64,000 bases of DNA from Anastrepha obliqua. Its lineage: Eukaryota > Arthropoda > Insecta > Diptera > Tephritidae. Under the pieces are notes generated by a model. That model saw only the letters and a program-made list of their open reading frames with translations, was not told the DNA's origin and made no database searches. Of the stretch, positions 10,436 to 19,015 are shown one piece after another; position 1 is the stretch's first letter, and the number at the start of each line of letters is the position of its first letter. The stretch covers positions 56,754,406-56,818,405 of the forward strand of contig NC_072897.1 of the NCBI RefSeq assembly GCF_027943255.1, in the 5' to 3' direction. The translations under genes and the position numbers were made by a program.

Positions 10436-11236
10436 ATTACCAAACATAATTAAATAACTTTTTGTATTAAATCTTAAACATTATTAATTTAAGTACTGAA
10501 AAATTATAAATTAGTTGATTTGCTTAACAAAATATTTATTTATTTCGATTCTTAAGAATCGGAAAGTTCCCATAAAAAATTTGATTTAATCGAAACATTG
10601 CCATAAAATTATACATTTCAGTTTGCACATTAAATGTAATGTTGAATAACTTCAAGTACGTCATTTCCTCCCGAAAAAAAATGTTTGTGCGGATTGTTGA
10701 AATGATCCTGTAAGTAATAAAACGAATCAGCTGGCAGTATGTTGGGGGAAAACTCGTCAGCAGATACATTTACTTAGGCTATAAATGTTTCCGACTAGCT
10801 CCTACGTTACACCTTCAGGGCATCAGCTGACGCACATTCCACCTACATATAGCCAACTGACTTATTTATTTATTAAAAACAATACATAAACTATCATCTG
10901 ATAAATTTTCGTTTGGGAGGAAATCACTGAAAAAATATTTTTTTTTTCATATTTGTGTGACCAGCTGACGTATAATCCACCATTTTATAATCAGCTGACA
11001 ATTTTATTTCTTCAAAATATTAGTCTAACTTTAATTTGATCAATGTTTTAATCGGGAGGAAATGACTAAAAATAATTTTTTTTGTTTATGTGCGAGGGTG
11101 GCTATAACTGCTCAACCCACCCTCGGAGCCGCAGCTAACGTTTACAACGCTTCATAATGCAACTATCTGAGGTAGTTTACGAATTATCGACTGAGAGGAA
11201 CTTGGTCGTGAAAATCTGTCGCTGGCTTACGGACTA
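9632..11236. repeat. Right inverted arm of palindromic transposon
   Basis: Inverse copy of 7794-9361. Transcription across both arms would give a hairpin RNA with stems near 1.5 kb and a loop of about 270 nt. Confidence 0.9.
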
Positions 11237-11239
11237 TTA

Positions 11240-11948
11240 GTTTTGCATTTCCTAGCATAGTGCCCCCTAAGCCACATTTGTTACATTTTGATTTCTTTGC
11301 CGGGCAGTTTGTGTCAAAACTCACATGACCAAGTTGACCACATCTGGAACACTCACCACCACCTCGTCTACCCTTTTGCATATTTGAAGACACTTTATTA
11401 ACCACTTCACTATCCTGCTTAGAAATCATGCTTTGCGATTGCTTTTGAATTTGTTCATTAATCTGGCACGTCGCAATAATTTCATTTAAGCTTTGCTCCT
11501 TTTCAAGGAGACGTTTTCTTAAATCTACGCTATCCCAAGAATCAATAATTTTGTCCTTCAAAGCAATGCCAAAGGATTGGTGTCTTAGACGCAATAAAAA
11601 TTTGTTAAATGGTTCTCCTTCCAATGGCGCAATGCTTCTAAACAGATGCCGCTCGAACGTTGAACTTCGCTGTGGTGTAAAGTGATTGTTCAACTTTTCG
11701 ACCAAAACCTTGAACACATCAACTTTATTTTCAGCATCAGCTTCTACCGGAGCGCCAGGAGTATTGAAGATAATTTCCTGCAGTTGAGGTCCACCTAAAT
11801 GAAGGAGTTTGCTTTTTTGTTTAACCGCGTCTTTAATACCTTGTGATTGAAGATACAAAGTGAAGGACCTTAGCCATTTTTCCCACTCACTTCGTAATAA
11901 CGACTTGTCGATGCTATCGCAACGGTATGGTCTCATTTCAGTTGTCAT
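11240..11948 (-). pseudogene. gypsy Gag (5' part, interrupted)
   Basis: Structural protein that packages the RNA. It starts at ATG 11948 (MTTEMRPYRCDSIDKS), has a capsid-like helical region (WEKWLRSFTLYLQSQGIKD, FERHLFRSIAPLEGEPFNKF) and ends in two zinc knuckles, the first CSRCGQLGHVSFDTNC (C-x2-C-x4-H-x6-C), the second beginning CNKCGL. The second knuckle is cut by the nested transposon at 11236 and completed at 7790. A one-base change in the G-run near 11268 shifts the frame just before the insertion. Upstream, 11949-12585 is a leader without a gene. Confidence 0.9.
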
Positions 11949-12585
11949 ATCGCCTAGGAAATAATAATTGGTTGAGAAATTTTTGTTAATTCCCTTGCAC
12001 GGAAATTCTCACTTGATTTTCCGATCAAATTTTGTTCACAATTTAGCTAACTGCGCCCTTGTTACCAATGGGACCAATTGAATGGATTGCACACTCGCTA
12101 CTTATGGCACCAATTGAATGGATTCACACCTGCTACTTCTAGGACCAATTTAATGGACGCATTGAATTATAATTATCTACAACAAAATGTAAAGTTTTAA
12201 AATAAGTCTTTGCATAATATTATTTCCAATACCAATTGAATGGTCGAATTTCTAATTAGATTTCTTTTATTTCTTTCGCTTGCTTCACTTTTCGATTTTT
12301 CGCTCGGTGTGACTGACCTCCTCACCTTTTCATTTCTATTGCGTCACTCTCGTGTATTTGTTTTTACTGCGCAATTGGTCGAACACTTGTGTTTGTTTTT
12401 ACTCGCCCTCGTTGCTTTGCGTTTGCACTCCAAAAATAAAGTCAATTGGCTGATGCAATAGCATTCGCTTTATCGAAAAAAAAATTTTGCCACGTGGATT
12501 CTTTTTGCTTTCTCGCCTCATTAACCATCCAAAAGAAAGAAGAGTTAATGGTTTTAATGTTTTACATATACCTTTATTGTAGAAG
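11949..12585 (-). other. gypsy 5' leader
   Basis: Untranslated leader between the primer binding site and gag. It contains several imperfect repeats of ACCAATTGAATGGA at about 12070, 12109, 12142 and 12230, possibly packaging-related; that role is a guess. No coding sequence recognised. Confidence 0.6.
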
Positions 12586-12603
12586 ATCCCATCCTCGTCG
12601 CCA
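12586..12603 (-). promoter_or_regulatory. Primer binding site for tRNA-Ser(GCU)
   Basis: The plus strand reads ATCCCATCCTCGTCGCCA, identical to the 3' end of eukaryotic tRNA-Ser(GCU) plus CCA as I remember it. It lies one base from the 5' LTR. Confidence 0.82.
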
Positions 12604-12604
12604 A

Positions 12605-12834
12605 TGTAACAACCTACCTATCCAATAATTAATACACATTAATTAATTCTTTATTTTGACCGCTTGCCTCTTTATTTACGTGTTCGCTTCGCAACTGTTT
12701 GACATCGACTACGACTCTCACTACACTCTTTATCGACACTGACCGCTCTGCACATACAAGTGCATACATACAAGGTGACAGATGTTATTTCTCATATAAT
12801 GTCTAAACGTCGTTTTCATTTACGGATCTCCACA
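12605..12834 (-). repeat. 5' LTR of gypsy element
   Basis: 230 bp, near-identical to 4300-4533. It carries the element promoter; no TATA box stands out strongly enough to call. Confidence 0.95.
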
Positions 12835-12839
12835 ATATA

Positions 12840-13049
12840 TATTGACACTAGCCAGATAACAACAACTCGTTTCCACGACAGTCTATTCTACGTTACCGAA
12901 ACGAATCGGATTTATATCCGGCCAAGGACTGTCACTCCACCTTGTATGAGGAATGTTTATGCCGCTACAACAACAAGTGCAAGAGCCCTGGGTCTTTAGG
13001 GGCCGTATCTGTGGCTTAAGCGCATTGAAAGGGACCACGTTATTATATG
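12840..13049. other. No gene seen
   Basis: About 210 bp between the LTR element and a LINE fragment. No recognisable content. Confidence 0.4.
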
Positions 13050-13895
13050 ACAGGAGTTCGAGAAGGAACTCTCCGAGCCGTTTGATACCAAGCGACGTTT
13101 CAGACAGGGTGACTCGCTGTCGTGTGACTTCTTTAACCTGATGTTGGAGAGCATCGTACGAGCCGCAGAACTTAATCGCTCAGGCACAATATTTTATAAG
13201 AGTATTCAATTGTTGACGTATGCCGATGATATTGACATTATCGGCCTTAACAACAACGCAGTTCTGCCTTCTCCAAACTGGATAAAGAGGCAAAACAAAT
13301 GGGTCTGGTGGTGAAAGAGGACAAACAAAAAGTACCTCCTGTCTTCAAAGAAACAGTCGGTGCGCTCGCTTATCGGCACCCACGTCACTGTTGACAGTTA
13401 TAATTTCGAGGTTGTAAAAGACTTCGCGTATTTAGGAGCCAGCATTAGAGTCCTCTATGGCGCAGAAGCTTGGCCGATGACAACATCCGATGAAGCGACG
13501 CTTGAAGTGTTCGAGAGAAAGATTCTGCGCAAGATTTGTGGAACTTTGAACGTTGGCAACGGCGATGGAACGATGAGCTGTATGAGCTTTACCACGACTT
13601 AGACATAGCCCAGCGAATAAAGATCCAGCGGCTACGCTCGCTGGGTCATGTCGTCCGAATGGATACAAACGCTCCGGCTTTGAAAGTATTCGATGCGGTG
13701 CCAGCTGGTAGTAGCAGAGGAAGAAGAAGGCCTCCTCTGCGTTGGAAAGATCAGGTGGAGAAAGACTTGGCTTCACTTGGTGGACACTGGCGCCGGTTAG
13801 CACGAGAAAGAAACGACTGGCGCGCTTTGTTAAACTCGGCCAAAATCGCGTAAGCGGTTATAGCGCCAATTAAAAAGCAGAAGAAGTTCGAGTAA
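13050..13895 (+). pseudogene. LINE fragment, RT end and C-terminus (same family as 19016-21423)
   Basis: Reverse transcriptase remnant. In successive frames it reads the RT block after motif C (KEDKQKVPPVFKETV, FEVVKDFAYLGASI), a short ERKILRKICG stretch, and the C-terminal IQRLRSLGHVVRMDTNAPAL ... RRPPLRWKDQVEKDLASL. It ends like the intact copy, GCGTAAGCGGTTAT then (GAA)n. Compared with 19052-21421 it lacks about 200 bp between YLGxSI and YGAEAW and has several frameshifts. It is in the opposite orientation to that copy. Confidence 0.9.
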
Positions 13896-13919
13896 AACCT
13901 ATACCGGTCTTATAGTATC

Positions 13920-15800
13920 ATCCCATCTCACTATGACGGGTCTTCACCAATTCTGTTGCCACGACCTGGTAGGGGCTGAGGTGTGTTACAGAGGTAGATG
14001 CGGATGGTCGAAGTTTGTGATTGCATCTGCTAATTTTCCTTATGATGCTTTGGAAGGGCCACCACCTGGGAGGGCCACTAGTCTCGTGATGTTCTGTGAG
14101 GGGCGCAATCTGGGCCTTATCTTATGGTGCGATGCTAATGCCCATCATACAATCTGCGGTAGCAGCAAGTGCAATGGACGGGGCTCTCCACTATTCGAAT
14201 TTATCGCGTCCTCTTGCCTAGACATACATAACAAGGGCTCACAGCCAACGCTTGTAACAGCTAGAAAGCAGAAAGTGATTGATCTTACCCTATCAATCTC
14301 AAAACTTGGGTGGTCAATCAAGAACTGGAGAGTACTTGCCGAAGATTCGTGCTCAGACCACAGGTAGATTGAGTTTCAGTGTGGCGAGGTGACACAAATG
14401 CCATTGCTCTCTAGTAACCCCAGAAAAACAGACTGACAGAAGTTAAGAAGTGTTTTGAGTCGTTCCTTGGTGGAATCGAGAGCTCCAGATGTTGAGGCGT
14501 GAGTCGTGAAAGCTTCTAAGCCGGGCCCTCAAGGCTAACCTTGCTAAGGACTGGGAGCGACACCTTGGTGTTCAGAAGAACTACAAGAGACTTATTCGGG
14601 AATCGAAAATAGCCTCATGTAAGGAATTCCGCAGTGGTATTGAATCTCTCAGTGATACGGCGAAATTGGTTGGGATCCTGAAAAGGTACCCAACTGCAAA
14701 GCTGTGGTCACTTAGAAAATCTGATGGCTCCTTCACGAAGTGGCAAAGTGAGACACTTAGCTTGCTGATGGAATCTCACTTTCTTGGTAATCAGAAAGGC
14801 GTCAGCCGGCATCAGACCTTATTCAGTCATCCGGACCAGATGGCATATATCCTGCATTCCTGAGGGAAGGCGCACAGTCCATGGCAGCAGCCTTGAAGAA
14901 AACTTTCTCTGCATGCCTATCACTGACCTACATATCACGCTCTTGGAGGATGGTGAGGGTCGCCTTCATCCAAAAGGTGGGAAGAGACGACTACACCACC
15001 CCTAAAGCTTTAAACCCATCAGTATGACTTCTTTCATGCTGAAAAGTCTCGTACGAATGGTGGAATTGCGCATGCATCAGAAGTCGCTGAAGGCTCACCC
15101 TCTGTCTCCATTTCAGCCTGTCTATCAAAGTGGCAAATCCAGCGAGTCGGCACTGCAAAACCTTGTTGCTAGGGTAGAGCTGACCATCGACAAGAGGGAC
15201 TACGCTATAGGCATCTTTTTAGACAGAGAGGGAACGTTTGATAATGCCACTTTAGACAGTATGTGTAGTTCTGCTAGTAGGCACGGCGTAGACCGACCAA
15301 CTGGTCTGAGACCAACTTCTTTGGCCCAGAGACAGTTTTGCCACTCCCTTCTGCGGCCATCAAAGCCACGGTTGGCAAATGGGTAACTACAACCCCCAAG
15401 CGAGCTTGCAGGCTAAAAGAGGCTGCAGATGAACTAAAATGATGTTAACTGTCATGTCCGATCGACCGTCGCAAACCCTTCTGTCATTAAGTAGAGAGGA
15501 GTGCAGACGGATGGTTGGACTGATGACGAGCCACTTTTTGTGGACGAAGCAGATGGAAAGGTTGGGCATCTCAGACAGTGTACTGTGTGCGTCTGCCCCG
15601 CCTACGCTCACATCAGGTTTGAGGTCTCTGGCACTGATGTGTAAAGAAGCGACCATCTTGGGTCTTTGTCACCACAAGATCTACTCAGATTTCTTCGGAG
15701 ATCGGGTAGACTTAAAGAAAATTAAAATGGAATCCAAGTGTAGTACAATGGACTTAATTAATGTCTGAGTGCTGCACTTGCTAATTGTCCCGACAAAAAC
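13920..15800 (+). pseudogene. LINE fragment with endonuclease and RT pieces (same family as 61585-64000)
   Basis: Decayed ORF2 of a non-LTR retrotransposon. 13933-14367 encodes most of an AP-type endonuclease (ILWCDANAHHTICGSSKCN, with the D-x-N pair, and the final SCSDHR). 14640-14870 holds the linker before RT. 15024-15290 has RT motifs (FMLKSLVRMVELRMHQKSL, YAIGIFLDREGTFDNAT). Sequence then jumps to the 3' domain (EECRRMVGLMTSHFLWTKQM, GISDSVLC) so the RT core with its YADD is deleted. The 3' end CTGAGTGCTGCACTTGCTA at about 15765 matches the inverse at 61590-61640. Clade is probably LOA/R1-like, by the ANAHHT and GxDANAHH motifs. Confidence 0.85.
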
Positions 15801-16640
15801 GAAAAAAAGCCAGGTAGGCCTCTTTTCCAGTTCCGTGCTAAGACACAATATATTATTTTACATTGAGAGATTAGAAAATTAGAAAAATTCTTCCGAATAA
15901 AAATACAAGCACTGACCGCAGGTAGGACGGCCAGTATTGCTACCACTTGGTAGGCATCGGAGTTTAGTCTTACGACCAAGGGTTCTTGGATAAATACGAG
16001 TTTTCTGCAGTGTTGAAGAGTCGCAGATGAACAGCATTCTTTGAGAGACGCAGTTTATCTGAGAGACAAGAAGGTCAATCTTCATTGCCCCTAATACAGC
16101 ACTCGCAGATAGATTAGTTCAGCGGACGTAGACCGAGCCAAGGCGAGCGAATACTTAGCACGTGTCGCTCTCGATGCCCGATGTTATGTCGGTTACCCTC
16201 AGGTTTACTTGTGGTGTTTCAGGATGATGTTGCAGCTAAGATGTCAGAAGGAGAAGGTCCGCTGTGGGCATTGTTCGTTCGAAGCGTTGGTGGCTCGTTC
16301 TTCTCGAAATTTTTTATTCTTTTAGAGTAGAAGCCGTACTTTGCTACTCCAACACAGTCCACGAGAACTGCGAGAGCAGCTTCTTTGATAACAAAACCAA
16401 TGTAACGCTGCTTCTCCTTTACCTCGGCAACTCGGATTATCTTTCAGTCTTCGGTGGATTGTCCTTCGTTGCCAAGTTAGATAAACTTCAACATTTTTTG
16501 CGGCTTGATAGGTTCAGCTGGCACCCAGTCTTAGACCCTCGGCCTCTGAACAGTTGGAAAGAGTTAAGATAGATGTTTTAAAACCTTTTGCGAGAGAATT
16601 GCGATTAGCACAAACACGGTAAAACACCAAAATGAAGAAA
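15801..16640. other. No recognised gene
   Basis: Short open frames (for example 16264-16572, plus) have no motif I can place. Word use is less AT-biased than true spacer, so it may be a very old element. Confidence 0.4.
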
Positions 16641-16649
16641 AACATTTTT

Positions 16650-16860
16650 CTAATAGCGGTCGCCCCTCGGCAGGCAATGGCAAACCCCGAGTGTATTTCT
16701 GCAATGAAAAAGCTCCTCATAAAAAATATCTTCCGTTCGGAGCCGTCTTGAAACTGTAGGTCCCTCCATTTGTGGGACAACATCAAGACGCACGACGCAA
16801 ATAGGAGGAGAAGCTCGGCCAAACACCCAAAAGGGTGCAGCGGGTATATACATATATATA
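16650..16860. repeat. Dispersed repeat next to mariner
   Basis: Contains GGCAAACCCCGAGTGTATTT, CTTGAAACTGTAGGTCCCTC and AGGAGGAGAAGCTCGGCCAA, ending with a TATATA run into which the mariner at 16861 inserted. Related to 3070-3190. Confidence 0.55.
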
Positions 16861-18183
16861 CAAGGTGGCGCAAAAGTAACCTTGCTATGTTTTTTGGCTG
16901 TAATTTAAAAAAAAAAATGAAAAACTTTGATTCTTCTTGTGGATTATTTTTATTTGGTCTTTTAATTTTTTTTACACCAAGTCGAGAATATGATGTCATT
17001 TAAATGGCCGCCGCCACAGTTGATCGCCATTTGAGCCCTCTTTATGGCATTTTCCATCACTTTGGCCAAAACTTCCGGCGATAGGTCCTCACATTCTTGA
17101 CGGATATTGTCTTTAAGAGTTGCAAGAGTCTGAGGCTTGTTGACATAAACCCGCGAATTCAAAAAGCCCCACAAAAAGAAGTCTGGAGCGGTGAAATCAG
17201 GCGATTTTGCTGGCCAGTGCAAATCGCCAAAGCGGGAGATTAGGCGCCCGGGAAATGCATCCTTCAGCATATCGGTTGTGGCACGTGCAGTATGTGCCGT
17301 TGCACCGTCCTGTTGGAACCACATGTTTTCCAATCCCAATTCATCAAGTTGCGGCAAAAAGAACTCCTTGATCATTGCTCTGTAGCGCTCACCATCCACA
17401 GTAACCGTTTGGCCCGCGACGTCTTCGAAGAAAAATGGTCCGATGACTCCTCCAGCGAAAACAGCACACCATACAGTGACTTTGAGCGGGTGTAATGGCT
17501 CTGCGTGGTTACACGCGGATTTTCAGTGCCCCAGAAGCGTAAATTTTGCTTATTTACGTACCCGCTAAGATGGAAATGGGCCTCATCACTCATGATTATT
17601 TTTGATGAAAAATCATCTTCCTCTTGGTGGTGATAAAGGATGGCTTGAGCGTATGTTAGACGCGATTGGCGGTCAGCAGCTAACAGCTGATGCACCGTCT
17701 GGACTTTGTACGGAAACATCTTCAAATGTTGTACCAAAATTCGCTGTAAACACCGTCGACTGATACCCATTTGCGTGGCAAGTCGTCTGGTCGATGTCGA
17801 CGGCGCTTCCATGACATCCTCGGCTACAGCAGCAATATTCTCTGCAGAACGGCTACTCCGTGGTCTGCCACGCCTGGCAGCATCTCGTGTTGTGCCAGTC
17901 TCTTCGAGGCGAGCGGCTAAACGTCGCAGTGTTTCACCAGTAGGCGTTGGACGGCGAGGAAATCTGCGACGAAATTCACGTTGTGCCAAAGTCACCGACC
18001 GATTATTGGTCAAAAAAATAGTCAGCAATATTCCGGGTTGTGGAGCAGTGTAGCGTAACATTGTTTATTAACGTGTATTTCGCATGTGTTTACTACACAA
18101 ATGTCAAAACAGAACTGACATTAGGGACCAATCGCAAAATGTATAGCATTTTCTGATAGGAGGATTACTTTAGCGCCACCTGT
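16861..18183 (-). mobile_element. rosa-like mariner (DD41D)
   Basis: 1323 bp with TA duplications at 16859-16860 and 18184-18185. Ends are CAAGGTGGCGCAAAAGTAAC on the left and, inverted, ACAGGTGGCGCTAAAGTAAT on the right. One transposase gene lies on the minus strand. The catalytic spacing marks the DD41D lineage, whose founding member rosa is from Ceratitis. Confidence 0.93.
16962..18061 (-). pseudogene. DD41D mariner transposase, one frameshift
   Basis: Cuts and pastes the element by its TIRs. It starts at ATG 18061. The DNA-binding N-terminus includes TLAQREFRRRFPRRPTPTGE and the AT-hook-like RRGRPRSSRS, then TRRLATQMGISRRCLQRIL. The catalytic Asp residues are in IIMSDEAHFHLSG, WFQQDGATAHTA and DFTAPDFFLWGF, with 41 residues between the second and third. 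A single-base frame change near 17495, just after TTQSH, splits the gene: upstream frame to 17372, downstream frame from about 17490 (reading HPLKVTVWC and then MDGERYRAM). No other lesion is visible. It ends WCKKN at 16962. Confidence 0.93.
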
Positions 18184-18185
18184 TA

Positions 18186-19015
18186 TAAACGATCCATAAA
18201 ACTAAAAGCTCAGAGATTAGATGGAAGCGTTGCAATTTCCTACGATCAGGAAAATATTAAAAAGCAAACCATCATGGAAAAGATACAAAGTATTCGCAGA
18301 CGAGTCCATGACGAGGATATCCTAAAGCTATTAGAAGTGAACATAGTTCATACTCGTATTGGCCAGGTAATATATCACATTCGCATGAAAATCAATAATA
18401 AATACCTAGACTTCCGGCATATATCTAGGAATTGCACCAGATTACCCGATTTCAAAAGTGTATGTATGCCTTAAATGAGGAGGAGAGTACTGCATAATGT
18501 CTCCCATATCAAAGAAGAGGAACAAAAGGCATTGATTACGTTACAGGAGACATTAAATGGCCGGTATTTCAAGAAGCGTTCGAAAATATAAGATACAAAT
18601 GGCATAGCAACCAAATTTATACGTAATAGTCAATGAGTCTGCAAAACGACAAACAAGCAAAACATTCCTATCCGTTGTTTGAATTCTAAGAAAAGACTGC
18701 ATTAAGGTTGGAAGGCGTTTTCAGTGAGCAAGAGACAAACTAAATTTCTTAGAAGTCAGAAGGGTGTGCAATTTAGCGTGAAATCAACCTCCTTGAGCTT
18801 CGCGATGATACTGAGAACAATCTTTTGGGGCAGCATACAAGGTGGTAACTATGAAGCTGAAGTTTGCTAAGGAATCGATCCCAACAGATCAGGAATCTTA
18901 GATAATGTTTGAATATACTCTTTCACAAACAAAGGCGGTTTCATCAATCTCAAATCCACTGCACATCAGTTTCCAAGAATTACTGCAGATGAGGTTTTAC
19001 AAGCTGCAAAGAGAG
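18186..19015. other. No recognised gene
   Basis: One plus-strand frame, 18274-18474 (MEKIQSIRRRVHDEDILKLL), reads like protein but matches nothing I know. The rest is broken. Possibly an old retroelement. Confidence 0.4.

Larger units (their letters stand above)
7794..11236. mobile_element. Palindromic TIR transposon, TTA target duplication
   Basis: 3443 bp, flanked by TTA at 7791-7793 and 11237-11239, starting TAGTCCGTGAGCCAG and ending in the imperfect inverse CTGGCTTACGGACTA. Excision of the element and one TTA restores the gypsy frame so that the second gag zinc knuckle reads CNKCGL.GHYARKCKTKGLK, which proves the borders. Two inverted arms of about 1.57 and 1.60 kb enclose a unique centre of about 270 bp. 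Both arms hold the 3' half of one spliced gene, so the element appears to have formed by inverted duplication of its own 3' end. I suggest the Academ superfamily (3-4 bp duplications, XPG-like nuclease), from memory and unproven. Confidence 0.88.
4300..12834 (-). mobile_element. Ty3/gypsy LTR retrotransposon, with nested insert
   Basis: Complete in structure. LTRs lie at 4300-4533 and 12605-12834 (TGTAACAACC...CTCCACA), with a 5-bp target duplication ATATA at 4295-4299 and 12835-12839, a primer binding site at 12586-12603 and a polypurine tract at 4534-4546. Order on the minus strand is gag, protease, reverse transcriptase, RNase H, integrase, which is the Ty3/gypsy order; no envelope gene is present. 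A separate 3443-bp DNA transposon sits inside at 7794-11236, leaving about 5.1 kb of gypsy sequence. By eye the LTRs differ by four substitutions and one 4-bp indel, so insertion is fairly recent, yet pol carries frameshifts and a catalytic change. Confidence 0.95.

Noticed and set aside
7794..11236. Foldback (FB) element
   Set aside because: FB elements have short tandem repeats in their arms and 9-bp duplications; here the arms are gene sequence and the duplication is TTA.
12586..12603. tRNA-Ser gene
   Set aside because: Only the 3' 18 bases are present, at the exact place of a primer binding site.
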